Part shown: piece by piece, positions 11,485-24,876 of the stretch
Layout of the letters: each line of letters begins with the position of its first letter
How positions within the stretch are numbered: position 1 is the first letter of the stretch
Assembly (NCBI GenBank): GCA_018881555.1
Contig: JACAXG010000056.1
Span: 941,462-1,005,461 of the forward strand
DNA length: 64,000 nucleotides
Direction of reading: 5' to 3'
From: Amblyornis subalaris
Taxonomy: Eukaryota > Chordata > Aves > Passeriformes > Ptilonorhynchidae
The notes under the pieces: model-generated
What the model saw: the letters and a program-made list of their open reading frames with translations, nothing else
The model's database searches: none
Told to the model about the DNA's origin: nothing
Made by a program: the position numbers and the translations under genes

Positions 11485-12916
11485 TTGTGGGATTGTGGGG
11501 TTTGGTTGGGAATGAGCAGACCCAGTTGGCATGAAAAAGGGCTTGTTAACATTTGCTTTTCTTTTTCAGGGGTGTTCTCTAGGAAAAAGACAACCTGGCC
11601 CACTTGGTGCCTTCCATAGCTAGGGGTCCAGTCCCCAGTCTGGGTCTGGTTAGTCTCAGATTCGTACCTGAAGTAGTTTGTGATTCGTTGACTATTTCTG
11701 GCGCATGTTCAGAGTTCTCTAAAACAATGGGTGATTTTTGACTGTAACTTTTGCACTGTGTAGCAACCAAACCTTTAAGAAAATTAGTGATTATTACAAC
11801 TCTCTTAATAANAAAAAAAAGCCATCTGTGAGCAGACAACTGAATTTTGGGTGATGGCCATCCAGCCATTCCCTTGCAGATTTGGTTAGGCTGTCTCAGA
11901 GTGACAGCTGTCCGTCGGTCAGCCTTGCCCTTGCAGCATCTGTACTGGTAGAGATAAGACANAAATCGTCCCCTCTGCTCTCCCTGCTTCCAAAGCCGAT
12001 TTTACAATGTTTTNTTAATTTTTCACAGGCTACTGCTGGCCAAGCGGAGACATTCCTTGTCTGTTATTCATGGNCAGAAAGGCTTGATTAGGGCTCCTCT
12101 TCCTGGAAACATCAGTGAAGTTGATGCCCTGGATCCTCTTCCACAGATAAGATTAAGAGCGTGGAAATCGGCACGCTTCTGGCAGTGGTTTTTACTGGCT
12201 CAGGCTGNCAATTGCAGAGAGGATATTTTGGACGATGAGAAATTTTTCAGAAGTTTTCCTGTATCATTTGTCAAGCACCGTTCACTGGTGGGTTCTGGGG
12301 GCAGAGAACTCACCTAATTGATGTGCATTTTTCCTTTTCTGTATTGTTTCTTTGACTGGCAGTGGCCGTGAGGGTTGCTGCTGCAAAGGGAGTGAGTCAC
12401 TCGTTTGTTTGAAGCAGTGAAGAAAGGTTTCTGCATGTTCCCATTGATATTAAACACGAAGCTGGGATGTNGGTGGTTTCCTTTTCTCTTGCTTTCAGTG
12501 TATTTGGTTTTTGTATCAGGGAGGTCAGGAATTCATGTTTGCTGCCTTTGAGGAGCGAGTTTTTGGGTAGTCTTGAGCTCTTTCTGGCTGCCCATCCCAA
12601 GCTGCTGTCATCGAAGCACAGTGGAGCCTGTCAGCTGGGGATATTTCCAGTTGCTGTTTTTGTGGGGAACCTGCCTGAGCTTTCAGCCTCATGGATCTGT
12701 TTTACTTCACTTGTTTTTATTAAAGTCAGTGACCAGTGCAACCCTGGAAGGCAGCCAGGCTTTATTTCATGGCATTACAATTTGAAGGATGCGGAGATCA
12801 GCATGTGCCATTAGAGTGGCTGGTCTGTCCTGCAGGGCACAGAGCTGGGAGCTTCATCTACTGGGTCTTTTATGAGGGCACAAACCTGTGTTTGATTAAA
12901 TCCATACTAGCATCTC
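11485..12916. other. Spacer of the inverted repeat, no gene recognised
   Basis: The 1,432 bp between the arms appear to be single-copy sequence. I see no transposase-like or reverse-transcriptase-like frame and no known repeat. Contents include an A-run next to an N near 11812-11820 and unremarkable open frames below 120 codons. If the whole 11170-13230 block were a transposon, this would be its internal region, but nothing in it supports that. Confidence 0.6.
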
Positions 12917-13230
12917 TCTATATGATTATTTCCCTGCAGGCAAGTAAAGAATAGAGGTGAGACTCTTATGTCTGGTAGCCTTCTCTCAGTGAGTAAGAAA
13001 CCTAATTTCCCATTTTTTTTCTTAACAAATCCCNCTGACTTTACCCCAGTGAGTTTTTCCTCTTTAGGGTCTCCTGCTTAGCAAAATGCTGAAGTGATTC
13101 CCCCGGTGACTTGTCCATGAGAAAGCTGCTTTTCCTGCCTCACAACGATGTAACAGACTTCATCCTCCTCTCTTTCACTCCCCACAGGTAAATTTTCTTC
13201 AGAGTAGTCACCNGGGGACACGTGTGTGCA
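12917..13230 (-). repeat. Inverted repeat, right arm (~314 bp)
   Basis: Reverse-complement partner of 11170-11484. Its outer end is 'ggggacacgtgtgtgca'. The identical core is 13114-13208. On the minus strand it keeps the same open frame as the left arm and reaches a stop about eight codons later than the left arm does. Most differences are single substitutions outside the core, clustered at 13095-13113 and near the inner end. The divergence argues against a simple assembly duplication. Confidence 0.95.
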
Positions 13231-14796
13231 TATTTAAAATAAGACAAACCCCAGCCAGTCTTGTAAGCACTTCTGTTGGCTGCTGTTTCTGCTAAAAGAA
13301 ATCTGGAACAGCAGATTTCACTCTTCAAGTAAAATTGTTCCCCCGAGGGGCACATCTCCACCTGACATCAGCAGCATGCCATGATTCCCCCATTGTTTTT
13401 ACTTTTGCTGTGTCTGTAATTAAAAAAGCAAAACCATCCCATCCTCACCCCCACAGAGACCATATGTGGAAGTGACTCTCTGTGCTTGATGCAAATGCAG
13501 AAAATGTGTCTGAAAATAGATTGCAAGTGATGTAAAAGCCACGCTCGTNGAAGGAAAACGCCAACCCAGTTTGCCCTCGTGGTTCTGGAAGGGATTTTGT
13601 CTTGTGCAGAATGTGTTTCCCCCTCGGCCCCCTCCTCNCCCCCTGGAGCTGTAAGTCCCCTTTTGTTAGGCCACTGTCGTGGAGCTAAATCCTGGAAACG
13701 TAATTTATTCAAAGTGTTCTGCACACATGTAAATGGGCAAAACTTATTGACAGCTGAGTTAAAGTATCTCTTTCTTCTGCGTAACAAGGCACTTCTGCTG
13801 GATCTTTCAGCCGCTGGCTTTGTTCCTCAGGCGGGTGAAAGAGCTTGCAGGGGGGAGAAACAGGCGCGCGGGGAGGACGCCTGGTGTGTGTTGTGTGTCT
13901 GCAGCCACAAATCTGTGTGGGGACAGCGTGGCAGCACCTCTCCCCATGGAAGATGTAGGATGACACACAAATCTAGGCATATACTGGATATAAGGAGAGC
14001 TGTGGGCACAGACGGGNACGCTGTCTGTGTCCCCAGTCCTTTGAAAGGCTCCAAGTGGCCCTGTGTCCACCTTTAGCTGTGGGAAATGACAGTCCCTAAA
14101 AGGATCTTGGTATTTGTCTATTGAATTCCAAGCGCACAGCAAATTCAGCTGAACTTTCTGCTGCTTAAGCACTACTCTTTCCTCCTCCATACAAGGCCTT
14201 GAATTAGCTAATTAAAATCTAGCGGAGAGAGGGAACAGCCTGCAATGGAGTGAACTCACAAGATTTCTGAGGTCATTGCTGGTACAGAGTTCCCTCACGC
14301 TGTCCCATGAAAAGATTTTTAAGTATTCATTGGAAATCTCCCATGGATTTAACTTCTTCCTTTGTTTTCCTTTGCAGTAAAAGCTTGATTGAAAGTGGCT
14401 GTGGCAGCAGTAATGCCTGGCTGAGTTTGGAGAAAACAAGCTCTAGGCCCATTTAGACATTTCATTTGAAAGCAGCTTCCATTATGTCCTGTTAGGGGCT
14501 GTGGTTAGTAAGGAGCAGGGTGAGTGCATGTGTGTGTTCATCCATTATGACTTCTTTATCAATTTTTTTTCATCACTAATTTTGAGGAAAAGGTGAGATT
14601 ATTTTTTTTTAATATAGGTGATTAATGTCTGATAAACTTGAATCCAGTTTTCTTGGGATAAACTTGGATGGAGGATCCTAAGCAAGTATTAAGCAAGTTG
14701 ATCCCAGAGTTAAAGTACAATTTGTTTTATTCTGTCAATCCATCTTTTAGAATTCNTTTGGTATACTATGAAAGAAAACTGAAGAAAATTTGTGAT

Positions 14797-14809
14797 CCCC
14801 CCCCCCCCC
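14797..14809. repeat. Poly(C) tract
   Basis: A run of 13 C, followed a few bases later by a T/G-rich run. Such tracts are prone to sequencing and length errors. Confidence 0.9.
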
Positions 14810-16261
14810 TTAGATTTTTTTTTGGGGGAGACATACTTTTTAAAACTAAAATTACATGATGGAATTTAAGGTGTCAATTAGTGTGGCCTGATCGGAGCTA
14901 CATCATGTTTTATCAAATGTCTTTTCTGAGCCTCAGTTAACACAGATGAGNCTTTGAGGAGAGGAGTGGTTCTGCCTGAGTCCCAGCAGTGCAGCCCCTC
15001 TGACTTCAGCAGGACTGGAGGAAGGTTTTGAGTTTGTCTTAGTGAAAGTGGAGTAGATCAATGTATGAAATGGAGAACTTATTTATGTAAGGACATGGCT
15101 GGAAATATTTTGTCTTAACGCCAGAGCAGGGAGGGCACATGGAGGCACTACTGGCTTCTGCAGCATATCTTGAGCAGGGAATTGCATGATGGAAATTCTG
15201 CCTTAGCAACTCATGCCTGAAGCATGCTCTTTGTGTTGGGACAAAGAACTATTTGTCAGCAGAGGCTGTTTCATATAAAAATGGTATTTTCTGTTGAGTT
15301 TCATTTTGGAGGCCATTCTCTCCCCGCATCCTTCCCTGCTGCTGGCTGGCTGCTGCCATCTCACTCTTCTCTGCCTGCACTGGGCCAGTCAGACTCATTG
15401 CACTACTGAAAAGTGATGCAACAAAACATTTTTTGATGCTTTAATGACCTGAATCTTCCTTCTTACCACATCAGTGTGACCACACAACAAGGAGAGGAGG
15501 GAGCCAATTTGATTTTTCTTTTAGTGTTGCTTTGGGCTTAGATCTGTTCAAGCTCACAGGGGAATCCAAATGCCTTCCCAGTGCTGGTGGAGGTTCCATC
15601 TTGGCAATCTGAGCCTGAGTGTGGAAGAGCCCAGGTCTTTGAGTTCTTCATGGAAGTGAGAGGTCTGATGCTGTGGTGCCTTGTGCTTTCTACTATTGTT
15701 GGGCTAATGATAGGGAAATGCCACTTGCTCTTCAGATTGATAGGAGGAAACAGCTCCTAAAAATACCCTTTTTGTAATGGTTTTCCCTGTGTGCTGGAGA
15801 GATGCTGGGAAGGCTCCCTGCTGGAACAAGAGCTATGCTGGAAGTGTGTGGGGAAATGCAGTCAGTCTGCACTCCACTCCCAGAGTCTGTCCGAGGTGCT
15901 GGGAAGGAGTAAGATGAAACCCAGGGCAATTTCAGTCCACCATTGTAGGTTCTCCTCTTGGGTCATCGCTGCTTTGACCTAATAAGGTGGACTTGAGACC
16001 ATGTTAGGCCTCGTTCACCAGTCACACAAAGTCTCCTCAGACTGGAGGCCACCTTTGAATCAGGTAAGGATTTCAGTGTGCTGGGTGAAGCAGGGAGGAT
16101 TAAGAAGGGACAGCAGGCAGGAAGGACCTCCAAACACGCTGGGATGCATTTTAATCCTACCCCATGATGGGCAAGAAGATGGTTGACTATTGTCCTATGA
16201 GTCTATATATTTTGGACTCTTTCAAGAGTGAGACTCCTGGGCTCACCAAGCAACATTGAGG

Positions 16262-16323
16262 AGGACTGATTTTAATTTAGCCAAATTAAAATCTGAGGAT
16301 TGATTTTAAATTAGCCAAAACCA
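16262..16323. repeat. Short AT-rich tandem duplication (34-bp period)
   Basis: Two copies of 'agga[c/t]tgatttta' followed by 'attagccaaa' or 'atttagccaaa' start at 16262 and 16296. They are separated by an 'attaaaatctg' linker that is partly the complement of the repeat. Confidence 0.75.
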
Positions 16324-19300
16324 AATTACTTAGTGAAGCCTCTCTTTTGAGAGGGTGTTGATGCTGTCAGGCTTGGACAGGGCCTCCCTGTGTCTGCTCT
16401 GGCTTCTGTCATCTTTATGACTGTAGCCATGAAATTAACCGTTTAACCATGTGATGACTTTTTATTTCATTTAATCTTCCAAAAATGCTATTTTTACAAA
16501 AGCACTGAGCGTGCTGGGGTTTCTAATGTAGCCTTTCTCTGGCTCATTTCCTGCCCAGCTGTTGTCCTCTCCAGCCCCTGTCTCCTGGCTGTGGAGGTCA
16601 CACCTGCACATCTGCAGTGACCACCTCTGCTCTTCGGGGAGCTGGGGCCAACCATGGCTGTGACCGTCCGGCTCCTGGCTTCCCTCAGCCGTCATTCCCA
16701 GNGCTCCTATCGCGGCCATCAAAGCTTTATCTCTGGACCTGGTGTCTGATGAGGCCGTCATGGGGCAGGAGCACTTACTGGAAAATGATTTATACTAATT
16801 AGGCGGCCTGAAGGTTCCTTGTGGAACAGTAGGAGGGAAGACACAGAGGTCAGTCGTCTTTATTCTCCAAAAAGCCATCATCACCTGATAAAGATTCAAC
16901 TGCCTTAGGTTTTGAAGAGGATGTTTCATGCTGCTTTCCAGCCAAAGCGGGGAGTGAAGACTTCAATCTAGTGACCTTTGTTCTCTAAAAGAGCGTGTCA
17001 AGTTTTGGCTGTGCTGCTGGCCTTGACTTCTAATTGTTGGAGAGGATGTGAGATCAGCCCCNAGCCTTTGTGCTGCAGCTTACCCGGTGAGAGAGGGGAA
17101 GTGCCGTGCTTCTCTGCACACCGCTGCCACGATTTAATGTGAAAAAAACACAGGCAGCCTCCCCCTCCCCCCAAATAATGAGCTACCTCTTATCAGCAAA
17201 AATTAAAACAAGAGAAGAACAAGGTGAATGTTAGGGATAGGAAACCTGATGATATCAATAGCTNTGTTTTCATGCAGATTGTTACACCGTGATGCACAAG
17301 GGGTTTGCCCTTACTTTACCCTGTCTTTAGAACAAATTTCACCCCCATATGAGGGGCCAAACCCCCATTCCCTTCCCCAGTGATGGGCGTGTGCTTGTGA
17401 GGTGTCTGAATTTGGCCTGACCAAGGTGGCCTAATCCCTCCTTGTGTCTTGGAACCCATGTCTTCTCATCCCATTGTGATCCAGCTGAAGTTGAAGGATC
17501 NGGTGCTGGAGAGGGAGGACACGGTGGGAAGGGGTTTTGAAGGGCCAGCACAATTTGGAGAAAGGGACCTTGTGTCAATATTGAGCTCTGAGACTGATTT
17601 CTCTGCCTTGCTGTCTGCCCATTGTGTGTTGTTCTTGTGGAGGAAAGAGATCCGTGGTGGTTTGCAGTCTTTAGAAGCATGTCTATAAATGAGGTGCCCT
17701 TTAGACCATGCAGGGACATCCACTATTGCTCCCTTCTATCTTCTGGTTACCTGGCATCCTCCCCTTGTCCCTTGGGCTGGTGTATGCAAGGAAATCCTTG
17801 AAGGGCGTCCTGTGCTCCACTGTCTTTTCTAGACAGCATGAATGATTTATGTCCCTTTTATGCCTCTTTGGCCCTTTCACTTGACATAAAAGCACTAGAA
17901 CATGACTAAAAATTTCTGTGCTTCTCTGCAGAAAAGAGCCAGGCCTAGGAGGTGCTTTCTCCTTTATCCCCAGCACGGCAGCCCTCTCACTCGGGATGGT
18001 GGGCAGTCATTTCTGGCTGACCTCACCAAGGGTAGTCCTCAGGGTGTTGACTAGTTACTATCTTTGTTCCAGGGTTGCTGAGATGTGTCCTGCAGGGAAC
18101 AGCACTCAGGAACTATCTTTTTTCTTTCTTGACAAACGTCTCCTTACAACCTTGCTGCTCACGTGGGTTCTGTGATTTCCAAGCTGGCTGGGAGCCTGGA
18201 AGTGAACTCATAGGCCTCAAGGAGCAATAAGTGCTGTGGTGTTTTAACCAGCCCAGCCAAACTCAGCGTGCACGTGTGTGTGTGTGTGGAAGTGCTTTCC
18301 AGCAGACCATTTATCTATAATGATAACCTAGCTCCACTTAATGGTGATATCAGCTGCAATTCTGTGGTCCCATCAAAAAACCCAGGCCAAGCAGGGAAAT
18401 ATCCTCCTGAAAACAGCCTGTTTTAAACTGCACACGTCACCTGTAGGTCTGTGTGAGTAGAACAAGTCTCTCTCAAACCCAGGTTTTTGTGACAAACAAA
18501 GGAACCGCTGGAAAAGCTGAGGCCCAAGCTGGTACCTTTGCATCAGTGAGGAGTGTCCAGGTAATCAGTCTGCCTCTGAAATCAGCTCTCTTCCAGGCTC
18601 TGCCCTCTTTGCAAGGGGATTTGAAGGCAGGTAATATGCTTGTGGTGGATTTGGAGGTTCTCTAAGCAAAGCCTCTAATGTGTAGGTTGGAAACAGAGTC
18701 TCTTCTTTTGTGCTTGCATTGTGCTCTCCTGTGATTGGCTCTGCAGATGCTGGGCTGGCTCCTTTGAGAAACCAAGGAGCTTGCAAAGGTGTTGAATGGT
18801 TCTAGTAGGAGCTGAAAGGAGCTGTGAGTGCTTCACAAGCCCATGAGGAGTGAAAAGTCTTGTCTTAAGGTACCAAAGCAGTTTTGTAGCTGGCTCAAGC
18901 CCAAGAACCAGACAGGAGAGAAAAGCAGGTTTATGCCTTTGCATTTTCCAAAGGNCTCTTTGAGCTTCAAATCCTAGGANTGATGAAGCCTCTGATTTGG
19001 GGTCATCCTTGTTTGACAGCGTGTGCANTTATTGCTTATTGCTGCCTGAAGAGCCTGTCAAACGGAGTCTTTGATGGGAGCGTNCTGGGCTGTGGGCTCA
19101 CAGATCTGGTGTGGGAATCATCTGCCCTGTCCTCAGTGCCTGCATTATGATGAGATGAACAGAGTCTCTCTGTACTTGTGGTGCAGGGAGCTGAAGGGAN
19201 CTGGCCTGAACGTGGACAGCTGCGTTGTGGAAATCTGGGCTGTTTGCTTTTCCAAACACAGCTCACTGGTACATGGGGATTTCTACCCAAGNCTGTGCTA

Positions 19301-21849
19301 CCCCAGAAGAATATAGNCATCCCATAGGTTCTGTGTCCTGTGTGCCAGCTCCATATGGGTGTCCTGGTGTGTCTTGAACAGCTCTGGACGTCTTATGTTT
19401 GGAGCGACTCAAGGCGCTAAAGCCAGGAGAGCTGTTCTCCCATCCCTGCCTCTATCCATGGCTCTGCCACTGATTTATCCTGGTATGGTGGCAGTTCCCT
19501 CTGTAATTATTGTGGGCCTTGGAATATTGCCTTCTTTTATGACCTTCTGAAAAATCAAAGAAATGGGAGTAGATTGAAATTTCATATCTTTAAGTATTTT
19601 TTAGCAAAGCAAGCTGTTTCTCCAGAAAAGCTTTGCTGGGTTACGTTCAACAACACCAAAGCCTGGAAGACGAGAAGGCAGTATTGGGAAAAATCATTTG
19701 GTTAAAACTGAGCTGGTGAATTTTGGACTGATGGAAAGTAACAACACTCATAGGCATGCACTGTGGTAAGGCAGGGCACTGTCCACTCCTGGGCATCTCT
19801 TGCAGAGCTCCCAGAAGCAGAGGCCACTTCTGAACCACAACCTCTCCAAGCCTCTGATCTCCACCCGCCTCCTCAGTGTGATACAGTTAAAAATACAATG
19901 AAAAGGAAAATGTTGTTAAACAGACCTCCAGAATTTCCCATTTACCAGGACTAGCCTGCCCTTACAAGCCCTTGAGCTGTTGTAACTCTTCTCTCTCAGC
20001 TTCCTGATGGAGGGTGTGCAGTGTTTCCCAAAGAGACTTCTGCCAGTGCTGGGAAGGGAGACAGTGTTGCCTTGCTCAGGGTTGTCCTTGTGCTTTTTCC
20101 TCCCTCTTGTTACTGAGATAAGGAGTCCGTGAAAGACTGTGCAAAGCACCATGTCGGTTTAATCAGTGTACGAGGGAGAAACTCGATATGCCCTGTTAGT
20201 GTAGTCACAGTCCAAGCATGAAATTAAGTGGAGGTGGGGGTGGATGTGATGGGGAGAAATGCTGTCCATCTCCCAGGCATGTAGCTGAGAGTCCACAGGA
20301 AGGGGGAATTGAGGGAATGCCCTTGCAGAAAGCCTCCTGGAGCCTGGCAGACCGGGGCTGTGGTGTCTTATAATTATTGCACATAATAACCCAAAGTGGG
20401 TCACGCAGCAGTTTTGTGTGATGGTTTTAAATGGCACTTTGGGAGAGCCTGCCTGCTGATTACAGCTGGTGAGGAATGCCATCGCTGTAAGAGGGGTGAA
20501 AAAGAAGTGAAAACAAAGTGCCTTGAGGGATGTGAGGGGAGTGTTTTCTCCATCACCCCAGAGATCAGCAGAGAGCTACACTCAGTCAACCCAGACATCA
20601 GAGCCGGAGGCTGCATGTTGATGTGGGATTTAATGCAACCTGTCTGCTCAAACTCTGCTTGACTGTGTCCTGGNGGGTGCTTCCTAGCCTGAATTACTGA
20701 GCAGTTGTGTTGTGCACTGCCAAATGTTATCTGTCCTTCGGCCTGGAGCTGGCAGTGTTTAAAACTGGTACTTTCAGCTGGTAATGCTTTGGAGAGAAGT
20801 GGTCCCACCTGCTTGCTGCCCTGCACTGCCCTGCTCTATCCCTCCTTTGGAGAGTGTGATTCAGGACCTGCGTTGCAGTCAGAGGAGAAGTCTTTCTTGA
20901 GACACTAATTTTGCCATCACGTCTGACTTTTTGCATTTTCTGCAGTTATTTCAATGTGCTCTTTAAGCTTAAAAGTTGAAAAAGTTGTAAATTTAGTTGC
21001 TCCTGACAATACACAACTTTTACTAGATGTTACAGATGTGACAGATGTTTCTGACATGACAATTACATGGAGAACTTGCAAACAAGACTGTCACTATGGC
21101 ATGCCATGCTGCCCTGATCTCTGCTGTTTAATTATCCTTCCTGTGTTTACATACTGAAGAAAGCATTTTTTCCATCTTGTTCAGAGTGAACAAATTAAGA
21201 AGAATACTTTTATTTGCATCTTCTTTTTGTCTGAAAACAAAGGATGATTTTAGTAGCCTCAGCCTACCCTCTGAGCTCTGTGTGCTGCCTTATCCAGGCA
21301 ACAGTCCTGCTGAAATTTGTGGGTGTTGCACCTTGTGGTGGAGAGGTCTTAAAATGCTTTACAGAGGCACCCTTGTCTCTGCTTTTTGATTCCAAGGCAC
21401 AGGGAAGAGCTTCCACTAAACCAAGCAACAAGGGAAAGAAAGTATGACCTGGGTGATAGTGACAGCATTGCAGGTCAGTGTTAGATTACCCCAGCTGTGT
21501 AAATTTGCAGATAGGGAGCCAATTCCCCAAAAGAGGGCCACGGCCAGATAAAATTTCAGAGATAAGTGAACACAAGAGTGCTCTGGTGAAAGAGACTTCT
21601 CCCAGATGCTGGAGAACTTGATGCTCTCACTGCTGCTGCTGTAGCTATGTAGCGTCATTGGGGAAATCATGCCATGTCTCTTTGGTTTCTTATTCTTAGT
21701 TATTCTTGTTATTTCTCTGAGTGCTTCGGTCCAGCCCNGCTGGGACAGCTTAGTCCTGCTGTGGGAAGGAGCTTTCTGTAAGCTGGATGAAGCCTTGGGG
21801 CTGCTGCACTTGTTCTGATCACTTGCACTGGTGATCTCTGCCACTCTGC

Positions 21850-22720
21850 AGCCTCATCCCCCGAATTCCCCACTGCCTCCCTTGCCCAGGCCCTTTGCAT
21901 GCAGGGCAGTGCTGAGCTCCAGGGCAGTGCAGAGTGGTCTCCCTGCCAGGCTCTCGGGAGTCCTGCCAGCTGCCCCGCTCCCTCGGGCTGACAAAGGCCG
22001 GGGCTGCTCTGGGAGGAAGCGTGTGCGGATCCCAAGGGGAAAAGGAGAGCGAGCACTTTGTATCNCTTGACAGGAAGGCCTCTGCTTGACAAAAGAGCAC
22101 TGCTGACAGGCTCCAAAAAAGCAGCCCGGGACTTCTATTTCCTGAGCCAGCAAGACATCCCCAGCCTTGGTGCAGAGGGGTTAGATAGATGGGAGTGAGA
22201 GCGGGATCCGTGGGTGTTTGCAGACCATGGCAGGTGTGNCACTGATCTGCTCATGGCTCTTGCTTCCCAAAAGCTGAATTTGCCCCCCATCCCTTCCAGC
22301 CGCTGGTTTCTGTGCAGCCGCTGGGGCAATCGGGGATGCCGGCAGTTTGGGAAGCGCTTGCCAGACTTTTCACTTCCCCCTCTGCTCCCCCCCTCCAAGG
22401 CTCTCACAGCAGTGAAGTAATCTGTGACATTCAGACAGCGGGAAGGGGAAGCTGCTGCAAAATAAAATAACAGCATCAGGAAGCGGCACCGTGCTCTTTC
22501 CCGCTCCCAGCTGGGAAATGACAACACTTCATTCAGCTGCTCAGAGCCCGGCGCCAGTGCAGCCCTGGCCGAGCAGGGCTGGCTGATAACTCCCCTGGCT
22601 GCCCAGCTCAGCACTGCCTGCCCAGTGGGCTCAGGGGCGCTGGGAAGATGAGACAGGCGAGATGCCAGCGGAGAGGCGCTCGAACAGCAGGCGCCGCANG
22701 GTAACACCTGGCAAAACAGT
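21850..22720. other. GC-rich segment with moderate CpG content
   Basis: The base composition shifts to clearly GC-rich, with CpGs concentrated near 22200-22370 and 22480-22700. Open frames up to 190 codons exist on the minus strand, but their Ser/Pro/Arg-rich make-up is what GC-rich random sequence gives. It is less CpG-dense than the island at 34.6 kb. It could be a regulatory segment or simply a local GC peak. Confidence 0.35.
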
Positions 22721-24876
22721 TACCTGGGTTTACAGCTTCTGTGAAGACCCCGGAGGGTGTTTCTTTTACATTTTGATTCCTGCTAGTTACATTTTGCAGG
22801 ATACCCGGAGGTCCCCCCCTTCCTTTTCTGGTGGCTGTTATTTTTACAGATGTATTGCAACCCAAAGTTTCACATCCCAAATCCAGTGTGTAATGTGCCA
22901 AAGTGAGCGGGAGGCACGCTGACCGCTTGGACGGGTGGTGTGTGAGTTTGGGGACAGGTTTCTCTCTCTTCTTCCCCTTCTTGTTACAAACCAATCCCAG
23001 GGTGCAAGGCACTGCCTCTGTGCACAGGTGTCGGAGTGCAGGAGGTTGGTCCCTGTGCTCCCTCCCTTTCTAACACATTAGGGGGCTGAAAAAATCAACC
23101 TGGCACATCAGATCTGATGATGGCACCAGCCGAGCACCTTAACATTGACAGCAAGATCCACAGATTTTAAGTCCTCAAAAGCAGATTATATTCTTTGTTT
23201 GCGTATGACTGGAATGTAAAAATAAGTAAGGCAAAGCCTCCCTTTTAGGGTTGGANTCCTAAACCATGGATCTGCTGTGAATTTAATGCTTGTTCTCCTN
23301 ATCTGAATCTGAAGGGACACAAAAGAGCTGGCACCTGGTGATGGGCTTGAGAGTCATGGAGATTTTCTGTCCACAGTTTCAGCTCTGCTGGGCCTGACCG
23401 TGGCTTTTCAACATAGGATGTGACTTGTCTTGTAGGGATCATAGACCAGATTTTCCATTGACTTCAACCACGCAGCTACTAGGGTTAGAATACAATTCCT
23501 GTTCTTTTTCATTCAGATGTCTTCCACAGCAGCCACTTTCTTTTTTGTGTAGACTGACAACTTTAGGAGGTAACAAAGTTGGTGCAGCCCTGCATGTTGT
23601 CCCTCCAGCATCCAGCCCCTCTCTTTGGCTGTTGTGGCTTGATGGCATTACCTGGGGCATGATGTCATCTCATTGCTGTGCTGCCATCTCTGGGCATGTG
23701 GAAAGGAGCACACATTCCATGGTGTGCAATGTGAAAATCCCAAGCTGGTCCTACAAATTGCTGTGAGGTTGCACCCGCTGTAGTTGAGGCTCTTCCCATC
23801 CAGCAGCTTTGGGGGTTGTCACTTCAGCCTCTCAGAGGGTTCCAGCTTGAGCTGTTCCTCATCTGCACATTCCTCCCTTGTGCTCACACAAGGCTGACAT
23901 AAATGTCTGTCCATGTTCCTGTGGGGTTTTCTGAGTTGCTTCTGTGTGTTAAAGTAATTCTGTGTTTTGTGCCTGGTTTTTATCACCCAGGGTCCACCAC
24001 TGTCAATCCTCTNGCAATTGCTTATGTTAATCCTCTTGCTGACTATTTCTTTTCCTCTACCCCAGCACGGATCTCCCCAGGCTTCTCATTCTGCAGTACA
24101 GCTAAATCCTGGGAGCATTGGCCTCTTCACCTGCATCCCAAATCAACATAAAATGTCTGTAGCTTTTCTCGGCCAGGTGCACTAAGAATGCAAAGGTATT
24201 AAATGATGTCACCATCTACTGATGATGATCTTTTGGTCCTGCTTTGCCACAGAAAGCAGGAGTGCAGCTGTGAGCTGTAAAGAGGAGCTGGCACGTATAT
24301 CTGGATTGTTGGTGCCCCAACATTTCTTTCCAGGTTTTCCTGTGCAACGAGTCTAATTTTAAAGTGTCTGCTCACTTATAGTTGTGCAAAGCTGTGCAAA
24401 GCTTGGTGTGACCTGCCCATGGGGTGATTCCTGGCCCTGGAATTGATGTCCTGTGGGACCTTGGCCAATTCATTTCATAGTTCTGTTCATCCTTCTGTTT
24501 TCTTTCTGGTCTGTCTGTTTGGACATGCTCTCTNGTTGCGTGTCTGCACTGTACCTTATTCAATCAGCGCTCTGATCCTGACTGGGACCTTGGGGGAGCT
24601 GCCACAACAGTCATGTAAAACCTTACTGTGGTCATGTGGCAGGGCTTTAACCTGTTTTACATCACTGCAANTGACTGCCTTGAGTGTCACACAATGACAA
24701 ATACACACTCTTCTATTTTCTGTGTATGTTACCTCTGATGTAGAGAGTAAAAAAAATTACGGGAAAAGAACCATTTTCCCTCAGAAATCACAGTCCCATC
24801 CCATTGAAATTAAGGTGCTTCCCAGAGTAGTGTGGGCTTTACTCAACTTCAAACCTAGACAATCCTCTTGAAAACC

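Larger units (their letters stand above)
13231..24876. other. Non-coding stretch, no gene recognised
   Basis: No exon or RNA gene could be supported. The block holds a 13-C homopolymer at 14797-14809, a 34-bp-period tandem pair at 16262-16323, a short GT run near 18274-18288, a short degenerate ACAGATGTG tandem near 21025-21060 and a GC-rich part at about 21850-22720. Open frames overlap each other on both strands and show no domain-like sequence. Confidence 0.5.

Noticed and set aside
11170..13230. Reading the inverted repeat as a complete DNA transposon
   Set aside because: No target-site duplication at the outer ends and no transposase-like frame in the spacer; reported as an unexplained inverted repeat instead.
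22135..22707. 190-codon minus-strand ORF in GC-rich DNA
   Set aside because: Overlaps other frames and has the Ser/Arg/Pro composition expected of random GC-rich sequence.
24219..24300. Possible C/D snoRNA ('ctgatgatgatc' C-box-like)
   Set aside because: No D-box CTGA at suitable spacing and no terminal stem.
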